NCBI RefSeq assembly: GCF_004792655.1
Contig: NZ_SRZC01000004.1
Span: 62,001 to 126,000 of the forward strand
Direction: 5' to 3'
Source of the DNA: Palleniella muris
Lineage (GTDB): Bacteria; Bacteroidota; Bacteroidia; Bacteroidales; Bacteroidaceae
DNA length: 64,000 nt
Program-made: the position numbers and the translations under genes
The notes under the pieces: generated by a model
The model's input: only the letters and a program-made list of their open reading frames with translations
The model's database searches: none
What the model was told of the DNA's origin: nothing
Shown: positions 41,238-48,364 of the stretch, one piece after another
How positions within the stretch are numbered: the first letter of the stretch is position 1
How the letters are laid out: each line of letters opens with the position of its first letter

Positions 41238-42335
41238 TTATTTCAAAGAGTTGAAATATGTGTCAAGCAAGTCGTGTGCAGCTGTGAACGATGTCTTTTT
41301 CTGTGTCAGCACGGCATCCTCCGCAAGCTGTTTCAGTGCTTTTATCTCAGGATTCTGGTAGAAGGAGCGGCGGAGATACTCGTCGATTGTCTCGTACATC
41401 CAATAGCGTGCCTGCTTTGCACGGCGGTAGTCGAAATAACCGTTGTTCTTGACAAAGTCAATATATTCGAACACCATGTCCCACACTTCCTTTACTCCAT
41501 TGCCGTAGAAGCCGCTGTAGCAGAGCACTTGCGGTGTCCATCCTGACTCCGGCTGTGGGAAGAAATGGAGGGCGTTCCTGTAGTTTGTGGCAGCCATGTG
41601 GCAACGGTCGACATTGTCACCGTCACATTTGTTGATAGCAATGCCGTCAGCCATTTCCATGATGCCACGCTTTATGCCCTGGAGCTCGTCACCTGTTCCG
41701 GTCACTTGGAGCAGTAGGAAGAAGTCCACCATGGAGTGGCAGGCTGTCTCGCTCTGTCCTACGCCAACGGTTTCGATGAAGATTGTGTTGAAGCCGGCTG
41801 CCTCACACAGCACAATAGTCTCGCGTGTCTTGCGTGCCACACCGCCAAGAGAGCCTGCCGAAGGGCTTGGACGGATGAAAGCGTCCTCACGTTGTGTGAG
41901 TTTCTCCATGCGTGTCTTGTCGCCGAGGATAGAGCCTTGGGAGCGTTCCGATGACGGGTCAATGGCAAGGACGGCAAGTTTCCCGCCACGTGTGTCAAGG
42001 ATGTGGCAGCCGAAGTTGTCTATTGATGTTGATTTTCCTGCTCCCGGAACACCGCTTATGCCGATGCGCACCGACTTGCCGCTATAGGGCAGGCAGCGTT
42101 CGATTACTTGTTGCGCCTTCTCCTGGTGGTCAGGAGCCTGGCTTTCAACAAGTGTCACGGCTTGTGACAGCATCGTTATGTTTCCGGCCAATATGCCATT
42201 GACAAGTTCTTCTACGGTATGTTCGTGGCGCTTGAATCGTCCCTTTTTGAGATAAGGGTTGACAGATTGCGGTTTTATTATGCCGGAATTGACTTGAAGT
42301 CCTGCATATTCGCTTGCGTTTTCTGGGTGTTCCAT
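41238..42335 (-). CDS. meaB: Methylmalonyl-CoA mutase-associated GTPase MeaB
   Basis: MeaB is a G3E GTPase that protects and reloads adenosylcobalamin-dependent methylmalonyl-CoA mutase. The 365-residue protein has Walker A GISGVPGAGKSTSIDNFG and LAVLAIDPSSERSQGSILGD. Switch motifs DAFIRPSPSAGSLGG and IFIETVGVGQSE, and the base-specifying NKCDGDN, follow. The mutase genes are not in the window. The methylmalonyl-type decarboxylase subunits at 25-27.7 kb belong to the same propionate route. Confidence 0.95.
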   Translation of the reverse strand: MEHPENASEYAGLQVNSGIIKPQSVNPYLKKGRFKRHEHTVEELVNGILAGNITMLSQAVTLVESQAPDHQEKAQQVIERCLPYSGKSVRIGISGVPGAGKSTSIDNFGCHILDTRGGKLAVLAIDPSSERSQGSILGDKTRMEKLTQREDAFIRPSPSAGSLGGVARKTRETIVLCEAAGFNTIFIETVGVGQSETACHSMVDFFLLLQVTGTGDELQGIKRGIMEMADGIAINKCDGDNVDRCHMAATNYRNALHFFPQPESGWTPQVLCYSGFYGNGVKEVWDMVFEYIDFVKNNGYFDYRRAKQARYWMYETIDEYLRRSFYQNPEIKALKQLAEDAVLTQKKTSFTAAHDLLDTYFNSLK

Positions 42336-42400
42336 AATATTATAATTAAGGTGTAAGTTTCTGTTCTCTTCTTCTGCTTCTTGGCAGAAGACACGATTCT

Positions 42401-43462
42401 TTATTCCTGAACTTCAATGATAACCTTCGGCTGTTGTGGGTCATTGGTAATCATGAGTATGCGCGGACGCTGCTTAAGCTGCTTTACTGTATTATTGTTA
42501 ACAGTGATTTTCAGCTTTGCACTCTCTCCCGGAGCTATCTTTGACTTGCTCAGTGATACATTCATTCCTGCTGTGAACATCTGCAGGGCACTTATGACAA
42601 GTTCCTGCTTGCCAATGTTTTTCAGTGTGATGTCAGTCTTCAGCTTCTCCGGTTTGCCATGCATTTCGCTTTTCTTTATGACAGTCTTCGACAGTTCGAG
42701 TTGCGGAGCGTTGGCGATTATAGCTTGATCCTTTGTCGGGAAAGCAGGGGTGAGTATGGCTGAGACTTGCAACTCTTTGTCCGCAGAGATTTTGTCACCA
42801 GGCTTCTTGCCGAGATAAAGGGATGTTTGTGTAAGTCCCATATCCCTCAGTTGTGACGACAGGAGCATGAAAGTGATTTCTCCGGCTTGGTTAGGGCGGA
42901 GTCTTGTCGGCGATACGTTCGCTTCAAGATAGTCTGGAAGATGCATTACGACAGGTTCGATGGTGCTTCCTGTCGTGTTGCGTATGTGCATTGTCTGTGT
43001 CGGTTGAGAGCCTTTGCTCACATCGTCAAACTCGATTTCGTTGAGGTCTGTGCTTATGCCGCCGAGCGTGTAGGGGTAGGAGCCGCTGAAATCCTGCACT
43101 TCATCCACCACAACACCTTTTACTGTAAGTACGAGAGGCATCCTCTGACCTTCTTCATAAATCCATATCTCTTTCTGGAAATGTCCCAATTGCTTGGCAT
43201 CGTATGTAGCGTCTACAACAAGTTCCTTGCCGCCGGCAACCTTTGTTTGTGAAGCAATGGCGGTCGCACATCCACATGATGTCTCCACTTTTTTTATGGA
43301 GACCTGCTTTGATGACTTGTTTTTCAGCACGAATTTTGTGGTGACAGGGGTTCGGAACAAGACCTGTCCGCAATCGTATGTTGGGGTTGCGGTACTAAGT
43401 TTCTGTGCCATCACTTGTGTGACGGCACAGAATGCTATGAGATATAGGATGATATGTTTCAA
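42401..43462 (-). CDS. DUF1573 domain-containing exported protein
   Basis: A signal peptide (MKHIILYLIAFCAVTQVMAQ) is followed by repeated immunoglobulin-like DUF1573 domains. The first has the signature YDCGQVLFRTPVTTKFVLKN and the SCGCA motif. Later copies lie around MHIRNTTGSTIEPVVMHLPD and KNIGKQELVISALQMF. Such proteins are periplasmic or surface-located in Bacteroidota; their function is unknown, possibly binding. At 353 residues it probably contains three or more domain copies. It lies between prs and meaB in a same-strand run with gaps of 54 and 65 bases. Confidence 0.85.
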   Translation of the reverse strand: MKHIILYLIAFCAVTQVMAQKLSTATPTYDCGQVLFRTPVTTKFVLKNKSSKQVSIKKVETSCGCATAIASQTKVAGGKELVVDATYDAKQLGHFQKEIWIYEEGQRMPLVLTVKGVVVDEVQDFSGSYPYTLGGISTDLNEIEFDDVSKGSQPTQTMHIRNTTGSTIEPVVMHLPDYLEANVSPTRLRPNQAGEITFMLLSSQLRDMGLTQTSLYLGKKPGDKISADKELQVSAILTPAFPTKDQAIIANAPQLELSKTVIKKSEMHGKPEKLKTDITLKNIGKQELVISALQMFTAGMNVSLSKSKIAPGESAKLKITVNNNTVKQLKQRPRILMITNDPQQPKVIIEVQE

Positions 43463-43516
43463 TGTATCAAAGAATTTTGGTGTTTCTTGCCGGTGTGTCC
43501 CGTTATAACGACGCCT

Positions 43517-44461
43517 TTAGTTCTGTATGATGTACTGGTCGGAAATGCTCTCCTTGTCAACGATACGGCGTATTGTCTCTGCAAACATGTCAGCGACAGA
43601 CAGCTGCTTGACTTTCGCACAGCGCTTTGTGTAAGGGATGGAGTCCGTGAATACGATTTCCTCCAAAGCACTGTTCTGTACGCGTTCGCTTGCCGGACCT
43701 GACATGACACAGTGGCTTGCAGTGGCGCGCACACTGTTTGCGCCTGCTTCCATCATGATGTTTGCTGCTGTGGTTATTGTACCTGCTGTGTCCACCATGT
43801 CGTCAACGATTACGACGTCTTTGCCTTTCACTTCACCAATAACCTGCATTGACTCGATGACATTGGCACGTGCACGGGATTTGTTGCAAAGGACGAGCGG
43901 GCAGTTAAGGTATTTCGCATAAGTCTTTGCACGCTTTGCGCCGCCGACATCAGGGGAAGCGATTACAAGGTTCTCAAGATTCAGTGACTTTATGTAAGGC
44001 AGGATAACCGCCGAACCGTAGAGGTGATCCACAGGACAGTTGAAGAATCCCTGAATCTGGTCAGCATGAAGGTCCATTGTCACGATACGGTCAATGCCTG
44101 CCACTGTGAGCAGGTCGGCAACGAGCTTTGCGCCGATAGAGACGCGCGGTTTGTCCTTGCGGTCCTGACGAGCCCAGCCGAAATAAGGAATCACGGCATT
44201 TATTGTCTTTGCCGATGCACGTTTTGCAGCGTCAATCATCAGAAGCAGCTCCATAAGGTTGTCGGATGAAGGGAATGTGCTTTGTACAAGGAATACGTCG
44301 CGGCCACGGATAGACTCTTCATAGCTTACTGCAAATTCTCCGTCGGAGAAAGTCGTGATAACCAAGTTGCCGAGCGGACAACCGAGACTCTGACAAATCT
44401 TCTCTGCAAGGTATCTGGTTGCTGTACCAGAGAATACCATAAAGTTTTTTGAATCAGACAT
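43517..44461 (-). CDS. prs: Ribose-phosphate pyrophosphokinase
   Basis: The enzyme makes PRPP from ribose 5-phosphate and ATP for nucleotide, histidine and tryptophan synthesis. The 314-residue protein shows FSGTATRYLAEKICQSLG, DGEFAVSYEESIRG and YFGWARQDRKDKPRVSIGAK. The metal site is in MDLHADQIQGFF, and the PRPP-binding loop is VVIVDDMVDTAGTITTAA. Length and motifs are those of class I Prs. It begins a same-strand run with the DUF1573, meaB and ispH genes. Confidence 0.95.
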   Translation of the reverse strand: MSDSKNFMVFSGTATRYLAEKICQSLGCPLGNLVITTFSDGEFAVSYEESIRGRDVFLVQSTFPSSDNLMELLLMIDAAKRASAKTINAVIPYFGWARQDRKDKPRVSIGAKLVADLLTVAGIDRIVTMDLHADQIQGFFNCPVDHLYGSAVILPYIKSLNLENLVIASPDVGGAKRAKTYAKYLNCPLVLCNKSRARANVIESMQVIGEVKGKDVVIVDDMVDTAGTITTAANIMMEAGANSVRATASHCVMSGPASERVQNSALEEIVFTDSIPYTKRCAKVKQLSVADMFAETIRRIVDKESISDQYIIQN

Positions 44462-44581
44462 TTTGATTGTATAGTCGTTATGAAATGTTAGCGTATTGTG
44501 TGTAAGTTTTGTTTCTGTATGTTGCCTTTTGTCCTTTGTTTCTTCTTTCCGGCGAGTTTGTTTCGCTTTGTCGGGAAGACC

Positions 44582-45190
44582 TTATCTTGCCAATTTGCGC
44601 AGACGTTGGAAATGCTGTATGACATCGTTGTAGTCCACTTGGCTATGGACATCGAACCGGTTCCAGATGTCACTGCACAATACTACACCGCCAAACCCGG
44701 CGTCATGTGCCCAGCGGATGTTGTCAGCATTCATGCCACCGAAGGCATATACGTGCTTGTCGATGAGTCCCTGCCGGCTTGCCTCATGGATTTTTGATTC
44801 GGAAAAGCCTGATTCGGAGCTGCCGTTTTGCTGTCTGTCAAAGATGTCATGCAGGAAAACATACTGTGATTTCTTCTTTGTATCTTTCAGTTTTGAGAGG
44901 TCGGTGCAGCTTCTGCTCACCTTTCCGCGGTAGCCTTGCGGCACATCAGCGTCAGGGTCATCAAGATGTATTCCTGCAAGGTCAAACTCCTGCTTCATGT
45001 AGAAGTGCTCGTGTATGACAATGTTGCTGTGGTAATCTTCCGGTATGAGAGTCAGGAGACGCTCGAAATATAGCGGTGATGAGCCCGGCTTGTAGAGATG
45101 CAGTGAATCGAGTCCTTCATCGAAAAGGGCTGTGATGATTCTGTCCTCCTCGATGAAGAATTGCGGTTGTGTTATTATGACGAGTTTCAT
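44582..45190 (-). CDS. ThiE/TenI-like thiamine phosphate synthase family protein
   Basis: The 202-residue TIM barrel begins KLVIITQPQFFIEEDRII. It has GLDSLHLYKPG, GIHLDDPDADVP, the VFLHDIFDRQ segment and YAFGGMNADNIRWAHDAGFG. In true ThiE the phosphate-binding end reads GGI.xxN; here GGMNADN is similar, but several active-site residues of ThiE are not evident. The role may therefore be TenI-like or unknown. It is not beside other thi genes, and no TPP riboswitch motif was found upstream. The ATG at 45190 follows a TACCTTTG box at 45210-45217 with a short leader. Confidence 0.75.
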   Translation of the reverse strand: MKLVIITQPQFFIEEDRIITALFDEGLDSLHLYKPGSSPLYFERLLTLIPEDYHSNIVIHEHFYMKQEFDLAGIHLDDPDADVPQGYRGKVSRSCTDLSKLKDTKKKSQYVFLHDIFDRQQNGSSESGFSESKIHEASRQGLIDKHVYAFGGMNADNIRWAHDAGFGGVVLCSDIWNRFDVHSQVDYNDVIQHFQRLRKLAR

Positions 45191-45209
45191 CTGTCTATAT
45201 AATTTTCTG

Positions 45210-45217
45210 CAAAGGTA
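45210..45217 (-). promoter_or_regulatory. -7 box (TACCTTTG) of the ThiE-like gene
   Basis: TACCTTTG on minus, 19 bases upstream of the ATG at 45190, adjacent to the ygiQ terminator. It fixes the start at 45190 rather than 45232. Confidence 0.55.
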
Positions 45218-45222
45218 AAGAA

Positions 45223-45277
45223 AAAACGGCAAACATCCAATAAACCATTATTAAAGTTTATTAATGTTTGCCGTTTT
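45223..45277 (-). terminator. Hairpin terminator downstream of ygiQ
   Basis: AAAACGGCAAACAT...AATAAAC (45223-45245) pairs with GTTTATTAATGTTTGCCGTTTT (45256-45277) with one bulge. It lies 78 bases past the ygiQ stop and just upstream of the next minus-strand promoter. Confidence 0.75.
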
Positions 45278-45354
45278 CTGCCACGTTCCTTTCCATGTTG
45301 GAAATCCTGCTTATTTCATTGTGCCACAGGAATTGTGCTGTTTTGTGGTTATTC

Positions 45355-47226
45355 CTAACGTTTGCCGTGCCTTTTCGGCTTGAAAGGGCGTGCCGGTGCT
45401 GTCCCTTTGTACAGTGCTGCGATGAGATCCGGGCGTCCCATGTTACGCAGAGCCTGCTCGATGTTGCGTCGTTCCTCGGGCTTGTACCAGAAGAAGAACT
45501 GCCGTTGCTGCAACTTTTCTTTCTGCGATTTGGCAGAGTAGACTGGCTCGAGAGTGTACGGGTCGTAGCCGGTGTACCATGTCTCGGTCGCTATGGTCAG
45601 TGGGGTGGGAGTGAAATCCTGCACCTGTTCCAGTTGGAAATCCAAGCCTTTTGTTATCACGGCAAGCTCTGCCATGTCCTCGGCGTGACATCCCGGGTGG
45701 GAAGAGATAAAATAAGGGATAATCTGCTGGCGCAGTCCCTCCTCCCGACAGATGCGGTCGAAGATGTGCTTGAAGTCGCGGAACTGTTGGAACGATGGTT
45801 TTCTCATCAACCGCAGCACCTTGTCGGAAGTGTGTTCCGGTGCAACTTTCAGGCGGCCTGACACATGATTCGTGATTAGTTCGCGTGTGTACAGCCGTGC
45901 AGCCTCGTTGGTTTTCTCGTCTTTTGACCGGTGCAGCAGCAAGTCGTAGCGCACTCCGGAGCCGATGAAGCTCTTCTTTACTCCCGGCAAAGCATCGACC
46001 GCATGGTAAATGTCAAGCAGTTTCGTGTGGTCAGTGTCAAGGTTCGGGCACACATTCGGGTGGATGCACGAAGGCCGTTTGCATGCTTCGCATGCTTTTG
46101 GGTTTTTGCCTGCCATGCCATACATGTTTGCCGACGGACCTCCGAGGTCAGACAAATAGCCTTTGAAGTCGGGATGCTCCATGACTTTCTTCACCTCACG
46201 CAGTATGTTCTCCTTGGAACGGCATGTGATGAACTTGCCCTGATGTGCGGAGATGGTGCAGAAAGCACAGCCTCCGAAGCATCCACGATGGATGTTCACG
46301 GAGAGTTTTATCATCTCATAAGCAGGGATGCGCTTGCCTTTGTACTTAGGATGCGGCATTCGCGTGTACGGCAAGTCGTGCGAGTGGTCAAGTTCCTCTG
46401 TCGTCATGGTAGGGTAAGGCGGATTGACCACGACAAACTTCCCGTCCACCTCCTGCAGAATGCGCTGTGCATGGATACGGTTGGATTCTTCCTCAATATG
46501 CCTTATGTTCTCTGCCTGTGCGCGTTTGTTTTTCAGGCACTCCTCGTGAGAGTGCAGCATGATGTCATCCTCTTTGATTCCGCCGGGGATTTCCTCTTTC
46601 CTGCATAACACAACCGTCTGCGGAAGGTCTTTGATTTCGCTGACAGGAGTGCCGTTGGCGACACGGTTTGCCAGTTCTGTGCTGACACGCTCTCCCATTC
46701 CGTAGGTTACCATGTCGGCATCGGAGTCGCATAAGATGCACTTCTGCAGACGGTCCTGCCAATAGTCATAGTGCGTGACGCGTCGCAGTGAAGCCTCTAT
46801 GCCACCGAGAATGACCGGCGTGTCAGGATAAAGCTGCTTCAGAATCTTGGTATAGACGATGGTAGGGTACTCAGGTCGGCAGTCGTGCCGTCCGTCCGGA
46901 GAGTAGGCATCCTCACTTCTCAGACGGCGGTTTGCGGTGTATTTGTTGACCATGGAGTCCATGCAACCTGGCGAAATGGCAAAGAAAAGGCGAGGCTTCC
47001 CCAGTTTCTTGAAGTCACGGAAATCGCCATGCCAGTCCGGTTGCGGCACAATGGCTACACGATAGCCCTCCGCCTCCCATGTCCTGCCTATCACGGCAGC
47101 ACCGAAAGACGGGTGGTCAACATACGCATCGCCGGAGAAGATGATTATGTCGACATAATCCCAGCCGCGCAGTTCAAGCTCCTTCTTGGTCGTTGGTAGA
47201 AAGTCCGTCAGCATCATGTTCTGCAT
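45355..47226 (-). CDS. YgiQ-family radical SAM protein
   Basis: The 623-residue protein has the radical SAM cluster motif CFGGCAFCTISAHQGK. It also shows IIFSGDAYVDHPSFGAAVIGR at the N-terminus and VILGGIEASLRRVTHYDYW. A middle Cys pair lies in CEACKRPSCIHPNVCPN, and the C-terminal half reads KVAPEHTSDKVLRLM. Family members have an unknown reaction, with no established substrate. The conserved N-terminus allows a start at 47226 or the ATGs at 47217/47214. It overlaps the end of the upstream small gene by about 50 bases, so the pair is probably translated together. A basic tail (PARPFKPKRHGKR) ends the protein. Confidence 0.9.
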   Translation of the reverse strand: MQNMMLTDFLPTTKKELELRGWDYVDIIIFSGDAYVDHPSFGAAVIGRTWEAEGYRVAIVPQPDWHGDFRDFKKLGKPRLFFAISPGCMDSMVNKYTANRRLRSEDAYSPDGRHDCRPEYPTIVYTKILKQLYPDTPVILGGIEASLRRVTHYDYWQDRLQKCILCDSDADMVTYGMGERVSTELANRVANGTPVSEIKDLPQTVVLCRKEEIPGGIKEDDIMLHSHEECLKNKRAQAENIRHIEEESNRIHAQRILQEVDGKFVVVNPPYPTMTTEELDHSHDLPYTRMPHPKYKGKRIPAYEMIKLSVNIHRGCFGGCAFCTISAHQGKFITCRSKENILREVKKVMEHPDFKGYLSDLGGPSANMYGMAGKNPKACEACKRPSCIHPNVCPNLDTDHTKLLDIYHAVDALPGVKKSFIGSGVRYDLLLHRSKDEKTNEAARLYTRELITNHVSGRLKVAPEHTSDKVLRLMRKPSFQQFRDFKHIFDRICREEGLRQQIIPYFISSHPGCHAEDMAELAVITKGLDFQLEQVQDFTPTPLTIATETWYTGYDPYTLEPVYSAKSQKEKLQQRQFFFWYKPEERRNIEQALRNMGRPDLIAALYKGTAPARPFKPKRHGKR

Positions 47227-47494
47227 ACAGCTTGATAAGGTTGTCCAGTCCGATTGCTTTCATGTTAGGATTGTAGATGACATCAAAGCAAAGGTCCATA
47301 AGATTCTTGTCCGAAGTCCCCTCATGTTCAAGGAGTGCGCGTATGTTCAGGCGCAGTTTGCCGAGCACTGTCTCGTCGACGATGCCGTTACTGTCTATGA
47401 GGTTGCGGAAAAGGCTGTACTTTTTCAGTGTCGCAAGGTGCTCCTCTGTGATTTCAATGGTGCGTGTACCTTTGGCGTTTGCTATGATTTGCAT
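47174..47494 (-). CDS. Conserved hypothetical protein upstream of ygiQ
   Basis: This 106-residue cytoplasmic protein begins MQIIANAKGTRTIEITEEHL and contains LGKLRLNIRALLEHEGTSDK and DVIYNPNMKAIGLDNLIKLY. It is helical in character, with no signal peptide or membrane segment. I recall no name for it. It is probably co-translated with ygiQ because its end overlaps the ygiQ start. Confidence 0.65.
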   Translation of the reverse strand: MQIIANAKGTRTIEITEEHLATLKKYSLFRNLIDSNGIVDETVLGKLRLNIRALLEHEGTSDKNLMDLCFDVIYNPNMKAIGLDNLIKLYAEHDADGLSTNDQEGA

Positions 47495-47575
47495 AATGTG
47501 ATGATTGTTTACTGTTGGTTATGTTTCTTCGTTGTTTTATTATAAGTTGGGGCGTTAGGTTGGGTAATTCTATTC

Positions 47576-47970
47576 AATGTGAGTTCGATGATTTTGAAAC
47601 TCTACTGTAGAATGATAAAAATCTCAATCACAGCACCGTGAAACGGTGACTCTATTCCTAACCGCCTATGGAGCGAAGCGACATGGGCGGTAACCTCGGA
47701 GCATCAATCTGCACCGTAAGACGGTGCTTCATATTAAGGTTCCTTGCAGAGAATATACGCTGTGAGGAACCGTCTTACGGTGCTGTGAGAGAGTTTCTTG
47801 TTACCCCCGCATGTTCGGCTACGCCTCCATACGGGGGTAACGAAGAGCCACCGTTTCACGGTGTGCTTGGAAATGGGGTATTTAGAATTGCTAAATAGCA
47901 TCCGATTTTTGTTGGCTTAAGATTTTTGTGATGCTCTTCACATCATTGTAATTTCGTCGAACTCATGTTA
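47576..47970. repeat. MITE/BIME-like structured repeat, family B copy 2 (about 395 bp)
   Basis: The copy aligns end to end with 15413-15803: ATGTGAGTTCGATGATTTTG at the left, ATTTCGTCGAACTCATGTTA at the right, and the same order of hairpins. The central stem reads ACCCCCG/CGGGGGT here against ACCCTG/CAGGGT in copy 1, so pairing is kept while sequence changed. Its right end supplies the stop codon of the small minus-strand gene at 47963-48205. Confidence 0.8.
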
Positions 47971-48205
47971 TTTGCTTATAGTCCACACCATCATCATGCA
48001 GTACCCCACATAATTTCTCGATGCAAGCCAAACGCTTTTCTGCCGCGCTTTTTTCAACTTCCGGTTCTTGGGAATCAATATTGAGCACAAGCCTTAATAA
48101 TTTGTTGGCATAAGCCTCAATAGATTGCTGCTCACTCATTGCGCGGGCACTAAGTGCGCTCATGACATTGTTGTCAAGGCGAATAGTTTGGTGTTTTGTA
48201 ATCAT
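47963..48205 (-). CDS. Small ribbon-helix-helix-like DNA-binding protein, antitoxin-like
   Basis: The 80-residue protein begins MITKHQTIRLDNNVMSALSA, with a short basic strand and two helices like Arc/CopG-type antitoxins or plasmid regulators. The C-terminal half (SQEPEVEKSAAEKRLACIEK) is charged and helical. No toxin gene is adjacent on either side. Its last two codons and TGA stop lie inside the terminal inverted repeat of the 47576-47970 element. The native C-terminus may therefore have been replaced by the insertion. The DNA-binding reading is an inference from the N-terminal pattern. Confidence 0.5.
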   Translation of the reverse strand: MITKHQTIRLDNNVMSALSARAMSEQQSIEAYANKLLRLVLNIDSQEPEVEKSAAEKRLACIEKLCGVLHDDGVDYKQIT

Positions 48206-48364
48206 AGTGTCCTATTTTGTGATTTTCAATTGCAAAATTAATACATTAAATCGTGAATTCCAAACAATTGCGGATGTTTTTTTGCTTGCCTGACAGACAT
48301 GAACCATGTGGTGTGAATACTCGTTTTTTTGAGTGTAACTCCATGATTAAGCAGATGTAGCCCA

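Noticed and set aside
45191..45300. TPP riboswitch upstream of the ThiE-like gene
   Set aside because: No CUGAGA or ACCUGAUC-type core is present; the region holds the ygiQ terminator and a plain promoter.
47668..47898. 76-codon frame inside family B copy 2
   Set aside because: It is not conserved with copy 1, which has frameshifting differences, so it is unlikely to be a protein.
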